Source: Effrenium voratum (Eukaryota; Sar; Dinophyceae; Suessiales; Symbiodiniaceae). Taken from it: a DNA stretch of 64,000 nt. Every line of letters starts with the position of its first letter. Within the stretch, counting starts at the first letter, position 1. The notes beneath the pieces were generated by a model. It did not search any database and had not been told where the DNA came from. It saw only the letters and a list, made by a program, of their open reading frames with translations. This document shows positions 51,113 to 61,213 of the stretch, piece after piece. Position numbers and translations under genes: made by a program. Location: assembly GCA_963377175.1 (NCBI GenBank), contig CAUJNA010001724.1, forward strand, positions 193,501 through 257,500, given 5' to 3'.

Positions 51113-51702
51113 GTCACTATCAAAGTTTGCATCGCTGCGAGTTGTTAACAGCCAGGCTCTAGTTCCTTGCAAAGGGAACTAAGAGGATTTGTGTTTTACA
51201 ATTGTTTTCTTGGTTTCTTGGTTCCTTGCATCTTGCAGGTCCGTGTGCACGAACAAAGTTGGCCACCTTTGATTTCTCGTGCTGTCCGGTGGAATTGCGG
51301 AATTGCTCGCCACAGGCCCGATTCCAGAACACCATTTCAATGGGTCCTTAAGACACCCCTTCTTGGGGTTTGATTGAATTGACATATCCACGTCGGACAC
51401 CTTTCTGGGGTCCATTGTGGGCCCAAGCCAAGCGAAAGCTTTCGCGGCCGTACGAGCCTGGGACAGGAGCACATCATCACCCGTGCTGAGAGCGAAAAAG
51501 ACCGCGAATTGCCTGGTGGATTATTTTAGGGGGCATCTGACGGGCATTGGGAGCCTGGGAATTTAATCACCAGATGGAATTCAGCCACAATCTTGCATTG
51601 GGCTTTCAAATGTTGGGTAGGATCCTTCTAGAAAGCTTTGCGGTCTCCCCGCATTGTGCCTGGGTTCAGTCTTAAGTAGGTGCCGTGGGGGAAAAACCAT
51701 CT
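51113..51702. other. No gene recognised
   Basis: No supported gene. TTTCTTGGTTTCTTGGTTCC is a short direct repeat. Confidence 0.4.
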
Positions 51703-51790
51703 TCTTGGTGGCTCCCAGCCACCCCCTTTCAGCTTTTTAGTGTTTAGCGGCAGTTTCCATTCAACCCACTAAAAGCTAGTCACTTTTCGC
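51703..51790. repeat. Family P segment upstream of the diverged MGCG gene
   Basis: TTGGTGGCTCCCAGCCACCC, AGCTTTTTAGTGTTTAGCGG, and a hairpin ACCCACTAAAAGCT/CACTTTTCG. A looser version sits about 270 bp upstream of the other two MGCG starts. It could be part of a shared 5' leader or promoter, or just an element. Confidence 0.5.
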
Positions 51791-51872
51791 GAGGGATCAG
51801 AAAACGGGAAGCCCAGTCTTCTTCGCAGCTCCAAGTTCGGTTTCAGCCGCGGGAAACGCCCGTCGCGACGCC

Positions 51873-51989
51873 ATGGGTTGTGGAGCATCCTCGGGGAAGG
51901 CGGAGAAGGTGGCAGAAGCCCCAAAAACAAACAGGAGGCTCCAGCCGTCGACGGCCTGGGGGTGTGGGAGCCGCGGCTTCGCCGCCTGA
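51873..51989 (+). CDS. Exon 1 of diverged MGCG paralogue
   Basis: ATG in GACGCCATGG opens MGCGASSGKAEKVAEAPKTN and is open to TGA at 51987. The first nine residues match exon 1 of the duplicated gene (MGCGAS, then GK). A donor must lie before 51987, for example GAGAAG|GTGGCA at 51909 or a later non-canonical site. The same N-myristoylation logic applies. It lies between the two duplicated copies, so three family members sit in one head-to-tail series. Confidence 0.5.
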   Translation: MGCGASSGKAEKVAEAPKTNRRLQPSTAWGCGSRGFAA

Positions 51990-52031
51990 AGAAACCATGT
52001 TTATTTTTGCTGAAATGAAATGAGGATGTTT

Positions 52032-52148
52032 CTAGGTCCCCCCAGCCAGGCGCCCTTTCCCACCCTTTGGTGGGGAGGGTTCCGAAGCCTACTAGAATAG
52101 ACAAAACAAATGGTACCCTCATTCTAACCTCCCTACTGGAGGACCTAG
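52032..52148. mobile_element. Family A element A11
   Basis: CTAGGTCCCCCCAGCCAGGC...CTACTGGAGGACCTAG, exact duplication GTTT (52028-52031, 52149-52152). Lies in the probable first intron of the MGCG paralogue. Confidence 0.85.
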
Positions 52149-52154
52149 GTTTTA

Positions 52155-52228
52155 TAGCACCCCTGTTGGCTTTTTGGGCATCTGTCACTGGAAATATGTT
52201 CGCATTTGTTCCACTTCAGCAAATGGAG
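52155..52228. repeat. Family C core and right end
   Basis: CCCTGTTGGCTTTTTGGGCA, TCTGTCACTGGAAATATG, CTTCAGCAAATGGAG. Begins seven bases after A11, as at 48705-48716. Confidence 0.65.
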
Positions 52229-52341
52229 GGAAAACCCACTCAACTGCAACTGTTCAAGCCTCCAGTCGGTGGTTTCCTGGGTTCAACTGCCAACTTGGAG
52301 GTCTCTAGGATGTTTGAAGCTCCCACAGCTCAGCCCCTTGG

Positions 52342-52478
52342 CTTTAGGTCCCCAAGCGATTGGCGCCCTTTCTCACCCATTTTTTGTGGAGGAGGGTTCC
52401 CCTACTCGAATCGACTACAGGGGAAGGAGAAAAAAACAAAAGGTACCCTGATTCTAACCTCTCTACTGGAGGACCTAG
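52342..52478. mobile_element. Family A element A12
   Basis: CTTTAGGTCCCC...CTACTGGAGGACCTAG, duplication TTGG (52338-52341, 52479-52482). The left end has one extra T. Confidence 0.8.
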
Positions 52479-52589
52479 TTGGGTTTCTGGCCATGTTTCG
52501 TGTTTGGTGCTTGGATTTCCCGCTGAAAAGCCACAAGTTCTTCTCACCGCTCGCCGGGGGGTCGGACAACGGACGGCCCTGCCTTTCAG

Positions 52590-52720
52590 TCGAGGTGAAG
52601 GCTCCTCCTGTGAAGCTGGACCCGGCCAAGTTCCGGAGTGTCTTCAAAAAAGGCGGGAGGTGGATATTTGTAGTAAAAACCGAAGCTTCGGATGGCAAAG
52701 GAGAAGCTAGCCGGATGTAG
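52590..52720 (+). CDS. Exon 2 of diverged MGCG paralogue
   Basis: After CTGCCTTTCAG the frame reads VEVKAPPVKLDPAKFRSVFK then KGGRWIFVVKTEASDGKG and ends EASRM TAG. The first 21 residues align with exon 2 of copy 1 without gaps. The entry phase differs (2 nt before GAG rather than 1 nt plus two codons), so the exon-intron structure has shifted since the paralogues split. The terminal stop suggests a product shorter than that of the duplicated gene, or a retained-intron reading. Confidence 0.5.
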
Positions 52721-53228
52721 CAAGCTTTCTCATGCAGCAACACAAATCCCTGGAAGGCAGCAATGTGCGAAAGAAAAGCACGGAACAAAACACAAAACAC
52801 GAAAACAAAGAACAACACGGAGAAGAAAACGGAAAAACAAAACAAAACAAAAAACAGAGAAAGGGCCAAAAAGAAGAACAGCAGAAAGAGCACAAAAAGA
52901 GAAGAGCATGAAACAAAACACCTGGTGTTGACGCCTGGGGGGATTTGGGTCTCCGCCCAGGCGGCTTCCAAGGGAGCTTCCAAGGGACCTCTGCGCCTCG
53001 GATCTTTCACGACTCGGCGGCGTTCGGATCTCGGGAATCGCGCGGGGGGAGGCGTTCGGATCTCGCGTGTCTCGGGAACGGGGGGACGGACGGGGGGGTC
53101 GGGGTGAGCGGGCCTAATTAAACTTACCTCTTAAATTCAAAACTGTTCTCACCTTTTTGGGGGTATATATGGGCAAAAATGTCTGTAAAAGATTAACTTC
53201 CCCAGGGCTTGGAGTTTTAAGGGGTAAG
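52721..53228. other. No gene recognised
   Basis: A-rich tract with AACAAAACA/GAGAAG repeats at 52760-52925, followed by GC-rich DNA with TTCGGATCTCG duplicated at 53012 and 53054. Nothing is supported. Confidence 0.4.
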
Positions 53229-53684
53229 AATTAGGGAGCCAATCCAGCCACCCTGATCAGCTGGCGCTAGCCCTCCCCGCCCCCCCCCTTTTTGGGGGGG
53301 ACACTGCTGACGCTTGCTGACACTGCGATAAACCCCGTGGGGGACAGCTCAGAATCCTTTTGTTTCTTTTTTTCTTTTTTTCGCCAGGGGGTGTTCTCTT
53401 GGTGGTTCCCAGCCATGCCCTTTGCCTTTCAGCTTTTTGGTGCTTAGTGGAGATTTCTGAATTTTGCCCGCAAAAAAGAGGGCAGCCCAGGTTTTTGTGG
53501 CTTCCCGAATGGTCACCCCATGTTCATAGAACCTTTTGACCCCTCTAGGAGCAAGGGTTGTTTCTTTGTGGGCTCGGTTGCTTTGCTTCCCCTTGCTTTA
53601 TTTATTCCCATGGCCGTCTCCGCCGCGTTGCAATCAGCTTTCTCCTCCACGCGCGCGATCCAATAGCTCTCCTCCACTCTCGCC

Positions 53685-53746
53685 ATGGGCTGCGGAGCAT
53701 CAGGCGCCAAGTCGGGCGAGGCGGAGCCCGCAAAGGAGGAGGCGCG
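53685..53746 (+). CDS. Exon 1 of MGCG-family gene, copy 2
   Basis: Same as 36430-36491, with one residue changed (Gly8 to Ala) in MGCGASGAKSGEAEPAKEEA. Donor GTGAGT intact. Start and N-acylation signals preserved. Confidence 0.55.
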
Positions 53747-53770
53747 GTGAGTCGAGTCGAGGGCGGTGCA

Positions 53771-54464
53771 CATAGGTGTCCTTTTTTGGTTGTTCTGGTT
53801 GTCTTGTCCTTTTTGGTCGTTTTGTCCTTTTTGGTTGTTTTGGTTGTTTTTGGTTGTTTTGGTTGTTTTGTCCTTTTTGGTTGTTTGTGGTTGTTTTGTC
53901 CTTTGTGGTTGTTTTGGTTGTTTTGACCTTTTTGGTTGTTTTGGTTCTTTTGTCCTTTTTGGTTGTTTTGGTTGTTTTGGTTGTTTTGGTTGTGTTGTCC
54001 TTTTTGGCTGTTTTGGTTGTTTTGTCCTTTTGGGTTGTTTTGGTTGTTTTGGTTGCGTTGTCCTTTTTGGCTGTTTTGGTTGTGTTATCATTTTTGGTTG
54101 TTTTTGTTTTTTTGTCCTTTTTGTTGTTTGTTGGTTATTTTTTGTTGTTTTGGCAGTTTTGCAATTTTGGTTGTTTTTGGTTGTTTTGGTTGTTTTGTCC
54201 TTTTGGTTGTTTTTGGTTGTTTTTGATTGTTTTGTCCTTTTGGTTGTTTTGGTTGTGTTGGTTGTTTTGTCCTTTTGTTTGTTTTTGGTTGTTTTGTTGT
54301 TTTGTCCTTGTTGGTTGTTTTCGTGGTTGTTGTGTTTTTGTTTTTGTTGTTTTGTCCTTTTTGGTTGTTTTTGTAGAAAGAAAGTATGGGTTTCCCTGGT
54401 TTACCTGGTTTTTTATGTCACCTACCAGGGAAACCCATCTATTTGCACTAAAAGGGCACCTATG
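53771..54464. mobile_element. Family B element B3, minisatellite-expanded
   Basis: Orthologue of B1. Flanks GCGGTGCA and GTGGTGCA. 694 bp against 942 bp in copy 1; the difference is minisatellite length and arrangement (53785-54375). Confidence 0.85.
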
Positions 54465-54690
54465 GTGGTGCACTTCCATTAGCGCGGCTGCTGTTGGGTC
54501 CTTCCATTTTTGCGGATTTCTGAGTATGTGTTCCCCCTCTCGGCTAAGAAAAGTTGAGCTCGATTTCACTGCTGGGCATGTGTTCTCACTTTCTCCAGGC
54601 GGAAAAGCACACCGAAGGGTTGGACTGGACCCCTTGTCGACTTTGGGGAGGAATGGGCTGTTTCCCCTGCCACGGGTTTCACTTCTCCAG

Positions 54691-54766
54691 ACCAACCGGA
54701 GGTGAAGGCTCCGGCGCTGAAGGTGGATCCAGCGAAGTTCAAAAGTGCCTTCAAGAAAGGCAGGGG
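54691..54766 (+). pseudogene. Exon 2 of MGCG-family gene, copy 2, +1 shift
   Basis: Reads ACCAACCGGAGG after the acceptor where copy 1 has ACCGACGGAGG: one base more. Joined to exon 1 in the same way, the frame becomes PTGGEGSGAEGGSSEVQKCL instead of the Lys-rich motif shared by copy 1 and the paralogue. The motif frame is still intact downstream of the extra base. Unless a different acceptor is used, copy 2 cannot make the conserved segment. Confidence 0.5.
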
Positions 54767-54878
54767 CATAGGTGTCCTTTTTGTTTTTTTTGGTCGACAA
54801 ATACATGGGTTTCGCTGGTTTGCCTGGTGGTTTAATCATCTACCAGGGCCATCTATTTGCCCCAAAAGGACACCTATG
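54767..54878. mobile_element. Family B element B4, compact
   Basis: Orthologue of B2: CATAGGTGTCCTTTTTGT...CCAAAAGGACACCTATG, with better-preserved ends than B2. 8-bp flanks GGCAGGGG/AGCAGGGG. Confidence 0.8.
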
Positions 54879-56057
54879 AGCAGGGGTGGCTGCAACACTT
54901 TAAACAAGACCTGAAAAGTCTCCTGCGAAACCAGCAATGATGTTGAACAAGAAACATTGTTGTTTTCGCCATGGATTTTGGGGCAGCGGGCCAGGTGTCT
55001 TCTTTTTTTTGAACTGCTTCCATTTGCTTAAGAATATGTTTATGTTTCCCTGTTGGTTTCAAAGGAAATCTATCACTGCTGGACATATCTTGATTGTTTT
55101 CAGGGGGCTTGAGCAAGCGGAAGATTGGCAGCTTTAGATTGCACAACTACCCCCTACATGTGGTTTGGCTTTTGCGCATGGGCCCAGAAAAGGAGGCAAA
55201 GCGAATTCAACCGGGTTCCACAGAAATCATGGTCTGAATCGAGCCAGAGCACTCGGGTTATTCTCTAAGGGGTTATTCTCTAAGGGGTTCTCAATCTGGA
55301 AGCTGATTTTGAACCAGAGTCCATTTTTACAAGCACCAATTTTGGCTCATGAACCAACAGAGTTCCACTTTTTGACTACCCCAGGGTAGGCTTAAACCCA
55401 GTGGTGGTTCATCCCTTCCCAAAAGCGCCCCTAGGTTTAAGGGGTAGTCAAAAAGTGGAACCCCGCATGCCAACCCCTTTGTCATTTGACATGGTGCCTG
55501 CCTCCAAACCACACATTTTTTTAGGGAAACATGGGGTATACAACCACTATACAACCCACTATGTCAAGGGTATACATCCTGATCTCCCTTGGTAGTAGTT
55601 TGGGGGCAGTGGAAGCCATCTCAGTTTTCTTTTTTTGGTAAACGCAGCCCTGAAACAGGCGGTTTCCAGGGAGGTTCCGGCTCGATGGCATGGCTGTCAG
55701 AGTCTCGGCCTGCTTGGCACACATGGCCCGGGCCGGACAACAGGGTACTCCCCCTCGAAAGATCTTACTTGCGGGGGAGGGCGTTTGGTTGGGGGATCCT
55801 GTGAAAACGGAGAGCTTGGACTGAGAAAAAAGCGATCCGAAGCTTTCTGGAAGGTCCAGATTCAAAGTCTGGACTTTCCTGGCCGCCTCGAAAGCCATGG
55901 GACTACATCACTCCGTGCGGAACAAACAAACAATGCCTAGGCTAATGGTTGTTGTTGGGAAACATTTTACATTTTTTCTTATTGTGGTTTCGTGGGAAAT
56001 CCCCACTTAGCTGCTAAAGTTTAATTTGTTGCTCCCCTTCCAACGTCAATTTTAGAG
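54879..56057. other. Copy 2 of 37868-39023, family C element at 55018-55124
   Basis: Probable intron DNA as in copy 1. Family C is present with CTTCCATTTGCTTAAGAAT and CCCTGTTGGTTTCAAAGGAA. Confidence 0.5.
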
Positions 56058-56207
56058 TTGAACGTCTACCAAAACTGTTTCCGCTCGTTTTCTTTGTTCA
56101 TGGGCCAAATGTCCAATCGATCGGGTCGATTGGCACTCGAGGATACTCAGCTCCTCTTCATCTCGAGCGACTCTTTGCTTGAGGTCTTGGACGTGGCCAC
56201 CATGCCA
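56058..56207 (+). CDS. Candidate exon, beta-propeller-like, copy 2
   Basis: Orthologue of 39024-39173 with RLALEDTQLLFISSDSLLEV unchanged. Upstream residues differ by a few replacements. Confidence 0.35.
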
Positions 56208-57955
56208 CTTGGCCTTGTTTTTTGTTCATGCCTCTTGGTCCGTTGTTTTTTCCATGCCACTTGGTCCGTTGTAGGGGGGGCTGTTGGTTCGACCCCCCAG
56301 ATCCTGTTTTTGAGGCACAAGCTAACCTGGTCAATATTCAGCCCCCGGCCCGGTTCCTAAGTTGCTTCTGTCTCGCCAAGATCCAGACATCTTGCACGGT
56401 TGCCCAGTGGGTTGCTTCCTTTTTTCAACATTGTATGGGCAAGGGTTCCCCTAAAGTCAACCAACCAAAAAGAGGATGCTTTCTTGTATCACGGCCACTG
56501 GGCATCTGAGAGTTTATATCTCTGTCTATTTTATTGGGAGCTCATCCTTTACTTGGATTCTTTCATTTAGCTTTTGAAGTCATGGCATAATTTGTAGACC
56601 TACAAAAGCTTGATGAAAGCCCAGCGCTGGGCAATCTTCTGCAACCCTTGAAAGATACAAAAGGGGCCTCACATGCTTCGTCACTCTCATTTCTCTTTTT
56701 CAATGATCATTTTCAATTATCCTCAGAACAAGCTTGACTGCTATTGGGTTGGATCTTTAGACTTTAACTTGTTGGGAAATAAAGGTGTTTTCCACTGACC
56801 CCCGAACAAGTTAAAGTTATTGCAGGGGGGCCAACAGCAACCAAGCAAGCATCCTAGCAGGCATGCGAGCATTGAAGCAGACCCTTTATTGAGAGGGCCT
56901 GCTACCACGGCGGCTCCGCATCCTGTTTCGGAGCTGTGTAGCGGGAGTCCTGGTTACGTAGGTATGTGAGGCAAAGACAATGCTTGACACTTCCGCTGGA
57001 GCCTGAAAGTCGCAACTTTTTCGCGCGCTCAAGTACTAGCCGTACAACGCAGCGCTCGTCAAAGTGCATGTCCCTTCCCCAGAATTAGCTCCCCTTTTTG
57101 TGATTTTTTGCCGGGGTCCCAATTCCAGCCGAGTTCCGCAGCTCCGGCTAAGTCGCAGCTCGGTACAACGGCATGCGAACCGCAGGAGAGCCCCTCGAAG
57201 GTTCCAACGCGAAAGCTTGGCGACGGGTCGCTGAACCCGGGCCGGGGTGTAGCGAGGTATGTAGAAGACGACCATGCGAGGTATGTAACGAGGTAGAGCA
57301 CAGAAAGATGACTTTTTCCTCCCCCCCCTCATATGTTGGGTGTGATTCAGAGCATGCAACAAGCATGCAGCCAGCAACCAGCCGGCGGTCGTATTAATGT
57401 GAGGTTTCATGGTAGAACATGCCAAATCGCCTACCTCCCCTTTTGATTTGTTTCAATTTTTTTGGGTCCCTTTGTTTTCCACTAACCAGGCAAACAAGAA
57501 TTGTTTTTTTGCAATTCCAGCCTAGCTACTTGGTGGTTGCCGGACAAAGGGAGCTGGGGCCCCTACCCTCTTTCCAAGAATCATGGAAGTCGTTCTTTAC
57601 AAGGATAGTTTTCGTCTTCCAACCCCTGTCAGCTTCCTGACTCTTGGAAGGGTACCAGGAGTTCTGGTTGGGGGCATGCCAAAAAATACGCGCTGCGGCC
57701 CTCCATGTGTTCGCGCTTGTAGGGTTGCGGGGCCGCTAAAGAAAAGACAAGCCTGTAAAGAAGTTCAAAGGGATGCGACAATAGAAAACCGCCCTCAGTA
57801 AACTGCAACTCAACAGTAAATCTAGAGGTGTGTTGCCCCCGAATCCTGTTTCCGTATTGCCTTTTCCCGGTTCCCGCCCGGCATTGATCTATCCCTTTTT
57901 GGAACAGGCCGAAGACTACCCTTACAAGACGGAAGTGGGTGGTTTCAAGTCTGAA
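56208..57955. other. Copy 2 of 39174-40906
   Basis: Probable intron DNA. Family I element at 56735-56842. Single degraded 61-bp satellite units near 56998 and 57130. Relative to copy 1 there are insertions such as ACTAGCCGTACAACGCAGCG near 57035. Confidence 0.45.
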
Positions 57956-58118
57956 GGCTGGGCAAGGCGTGCGCTATGCCGAGGACAGCCACCGCACTGG
58001 AATCGGGCTACCACTCTGTCGTAGCCAGCGCTGACGGAAAAATGTATGCCCTCACCAAAGGACCAGAGGTCGTGATCAAGAAGGCGGACCACAGTGAAGC
58101 TCAGCATCGGACCGCAGA
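57956..58118 (+). CDS. Candidate exon, RCC1-like blade, copy 2
   Basis: Orthologue of 40907-41069, same residues including SGYHSVVASADGKMYAL. Ends at element A13. Confidence 0.45.
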
Positions 58119-58230
58119 CTAGGTCCCCCAGTAGTGCCCTTTTACAAATGTTTGGGGCAGGGCTCCCCGACTAAATTAGAACACAGGAAAAAGGGTACCA
58201 TTATTCTAACCTCTCTACTGGAGAACCTAG
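58119..58230. mobile_element. Family A element A13
   Basis: Orthologue of A6; right end GGAGAACCTAG. The core reads CTAAATTAGAACACAGG. Confidence 0.75.
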
Positions 58231-58261
58231 TAGGTGAATCTGTCCCGATTCTGTTTTGCAG

Positions 58262-58369
58262 GCCTCCATTCATCCCCACTGGCAGGATTTGTCCCCATCG
58301 ACAAAGCAGGCCCTGGGACGGTTTCAAAGGGAAACTGGGCAGCCACCTACTTAACAAGGGGCATTGTGC
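58262..58369 (+). CDS. Candidate exon ending at a family D donor, copy 2
   Basis: Bounded by TTCTGTTTTGCAG and GTAAGTGG, 108 nt. Frame reads LAGFVPIDKAGPGTVSKGNW then AATYLTRGIV without a stop. More convincing than the copy-1 version, which lacks 12 nt and has a stop in this frame. Confidence 0.4.
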
Positions 58370-58492
58370 GTAAGTGGGTAGTAAGCCGGGTTACAACCCA
58401 CGAAATCCGTGGTTTGTTCACAGCCTCCGTTCAGTGTTTTTTTCACCAGGCTTGCTCCCACCACTTACCTGACGTACCGAATCGATGGCCCC
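58370..58492. mobile_element. Family D hairpin, copy 5
   Basis: Orthologue of copy 4, again beginning at GTAAGTGG, with full right arm ACCTGACGTACCGAATCGAT. Confidence 0.65.
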
Positions 58493-59209
58493 TGAAAAGT
58501 AGACCGGATCGATGCTTGCCGTTTAAACAATCGCCGGTCGCAAGCGCCGCAAGTATGTGACATTTTGGATGGGCAAGCAAGGCACCATTTACCCACATCA
58601 CCTATGGAGGAGGAAAAGTGGAGGCTTCCAATCAAGAGAGAGAGAGAGAGAGAGAAACCTATGCTTCCATTTGCTGACATGACAAATGTTGATTGTTTTC
58701 TGTTGGCTTTTAAAGGGAATCTATCACTATTGAACACATTTTCGTTCCCAAGGGACTTCAGCAAATGGAGCTATGGCCTTGAACCAAGCTGGGGTGGTTT
58801 GTCTTGCTTTAGGGGTTGGGTTTTCCTTCAAAGCCACATGCAAGGGGTACCCTCAATGCAGACCCAACTTGTGCAACCCTGCGCTTGGCTTTTGGTCCCG
58901 TTCTGCCGAAATGTTCAGCTGAAAGAGCCGGGCAGGTGTGGTGTGCAGTCAGTGGGAAGCGTGGGAGATGCTGATTGGACAAATGAATGAACTGTATGGG
59001 CCTGGTTTGATCACACGCACGCCAAGCTGGCCCCAAACAAGGGGGCCAAACGACTACCTCGTTGGACAAATAGTTACACATGCTTACTTGCCCAGAGAAG
59101 AATCTGTTGGCCTTTTGGTTTCCCCTTGTTACCTGTCTCCCCTTTTGGCTGTTGGTCGCCCAAAGGGTGATCGCCTTAAATTTCTGGGTCCCAACTGGTG
59201 GGTGGGCAA
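58493..59209. other. Copy 2 of 41431-42127, family C at 58660-58767
   Basis: GA run at 58637-58660 is shorter than in copy 1. Contains an extra segment near 59085-59125 (ACTTGCCCAGAGAAGAATCT) absent from copy 1. Confidence 0.5.
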
Positions 59210-59321
59210 CTGACCTCCCCTCATGAGAAGAGCTTCAATGAGCGCTCACCCGAGGATGTGGCGACCATCGCCACCCAATTCGAGGCGGGCATTTGGCGCT
59301 TTGCGCGCGCCGGAGCTATGA
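59210..59321 (+). CDS. Candidate exon, unknown, copy 2
   Basis: Orthologue of 42128-42239. One replacement is visible near the end (FACAGAM to FARAGAM). Ends at element A14. Confidence 0.4.
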
Positions 59322-59433
59322 CTAGGTTCCCCAGTAGTGACTAGTGCCCTTCTAGCCTTTTTTTGGTTGGGAGGGTTCCCCTACTAAAATAGAAAGGGTA
59401 CCCTTATTCTAACCTCCCTACTGGAGAACCTAG
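59322..59433. mobile_element. Family A element A14
   Basis: Orthologue of A7, duplication ATGA (59318-59321, 59434-59437). Right end reads GAACCTAG where A7 has GAACTTAG, so A7 carries the later change. Confidence 0.85.
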
Positions 59434-59871
59434 ATGAATGTCCGGTTTTCTGGATCAAGCGCGGGACTTTCAATGGAAACCGTTCAGGGAAACACTTTCA
59501 AGGGGAGGATCCAGTGACGGAATGCCTGCGAAAGTAAGACGGGGACGGAAACCGATGCTCGTTTACTTCGTTCTCAAGTCAGTGACAGGGGTGAAGGCCG
59601 TGTCTCTTACAAAAAAGCCTACTGTCCCCGGCTGCGAAGGAATTTTTGGGAAGCGGTGTGTGGTTTCTTGTGGCTGCCCTTTTTGGAGAAGGCATGAGCC
59701 GGCTTCGGCAAACACAAAACACAAGAATGCACCAGCCTTTTTTGGGGAAGCCGCCTTTGCCCCCCAAAATTCCATCACCTATACATGACTTATTCTACGA
59801 GCTGTACAAGCTTCAGGATTTCGCTTCAAGAAGTTTAATAAACATCTGATGATAGACCACATGGCTGTGGG

Positions 59872-59979
59872 TCAAAACCAATGGTACCGTTTTGGGGTAG
59901 GTGAATTCACCACCCATTTAGTCGGGTTTTTTGTAGGGATTGGGATGTTCACTGGGGGTACAATTTTGACCCATGGCCA
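59872..59979. repeat. Family J element, copy 3
   Basis: Orthologue of 42791-42915 with about 17 bp lost from the interior; both inverted-repeat ends are kept. Confidence 0.75.
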
Positions 59980-60155
59980 AATGCATGATGTTTTTTTAGG
60001 GTTTCAATCCTTAAGCCCCTTCACACGCCTCTGGGTCTCGCAGTCGGTGGATGCCCTATACATCTTCTGCGAGCTGTGCAGTCTTTAGGGTTTCAAGAAG
60101 TTGAACACCAACCTGCTGAGTTGAACGTCAATCTGCTGATCGGCCATGTGAAATA

Positions 60156-60278
60156 CTAGGTCCCCCAGCTAGGTGCCCTTGCTCACCCACTTGTTTTGGT
60201 TGGGAGGCAACCCCCTACGAAAGTAGACTACCGAAAAAGTTGGCACCCTTATTCTAACCCCTCTACTGGAGGATCTAG
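60156..60278. mobile_element. Family A element A15
   Basis: Orthologue of A8, right end GGAGGATCTAG. Confidence 0.8.
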
Positions 60279-60353
60279 ATAAACCTGCTGAGTTGAACAT
60301 AAATCTGCTGATCGACCCTGTGACATTTGCCGCTGCTTCTAGTTGAGAGGATC

Positions 60354-60600
60354 ATATTAACCCCGGATGAATAAACCCCTTCTTAGTAAAAGGGGGGGTG
60401 TTCCCCTCCAAAAGTGGTCTGAGTCCCCACTAAAACCACGGACACCCTCTTCCTGTGGATGGACGAAATCCATTTCGCACCACCCAAAACACCCTGGTTT
60501 CTGATGCTTCCCCTGTAAATACCCACAAACCTTATGGTTTGCTATGGTTTCAAAGTGGTGCGAGAAGCGGATTTCGTCATGTCCACTGGTGATAGATTCC
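60354..60600. repeat. Family E then family F elements, copy 2
   Basis: Orthologous to 43289-43515: ATATTAACCCCGGATGAATA and GTGTTCCCCTCCAAAAGTGG, then CTGTGGATGGACGAAATCCA through GCGGATTTCGTCATGTCCAC. The E right end is missing here too, so the E-F junction predates the duplication. Confidence 0.6.
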
Positions 60601-60781
60601 CTTTAAAATCAACAGGGGAAATGGAAATCAAACCAGAGCCATATTGATTTATCTAGACTTTACATTTTACCAGTGACTCAAAGTGGAGCAAACCATAAAA
60701 TCTACATTCAACTGGGCCGAAGTCATGTCATGACCTCAGGGTGTATGATTCCGTCCGCAAAAAACATCTGTTGGATTCGCT

Positions 60782-60901
60782 TCCGGCCCACCGAAAACCT
60801 CGAGGCGGTGGGGGCCGTGGCCTTCAGCCCGGACGGGAAGCATCTGGCGGTGAACGCGGGGTACAAGGGAAAGTTTCTTGACCAATCCAAATCTCATGGA
60901 T
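60782..60901 (+). CDS. Candidate exon, WD-like propeller, copy 2
   Basis: Identical to 43747-43866 (GAVAFSPDGKHLAV). Lies in a tract of about 400 bp with no difference from copy 1. Confidence 0.5.
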
Positions 60902-60919
60902 TCTTTGCGGGTGGCTATG

Positions 60920-61007
60920 GGGGGGCTATCCCTGGAGAAGCCCGGGATAACACAAGGATAAGCCCTTAATAAGGCCTTAAGGGCATTTTTTTGGGATAGC
61001 CCCCCCT
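60920..61007. repeat. Palindrome K, copy 2
   Basis: Identical to 43885-43972. Confidence 0.7.
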
Positions 61008-61213
61008 CACCATAGGATCCTGGTGGCTCTGTGCACAGCATTCTGGTTAGGATGATGTCAGCGGGTTCATCATGGCGTCTCTTCCCCATCTGAAGATTGA
61101 GGGTAGGCAAAGACTCCAAATCCAAACCAATCCAAAGGGCCAATTTTGGGCATCTCTTTTAAGATGCCCAGTTGGAGCTGTGATTTGTTCCCATCATTTG
61201 AGCCTTCAGAGTA

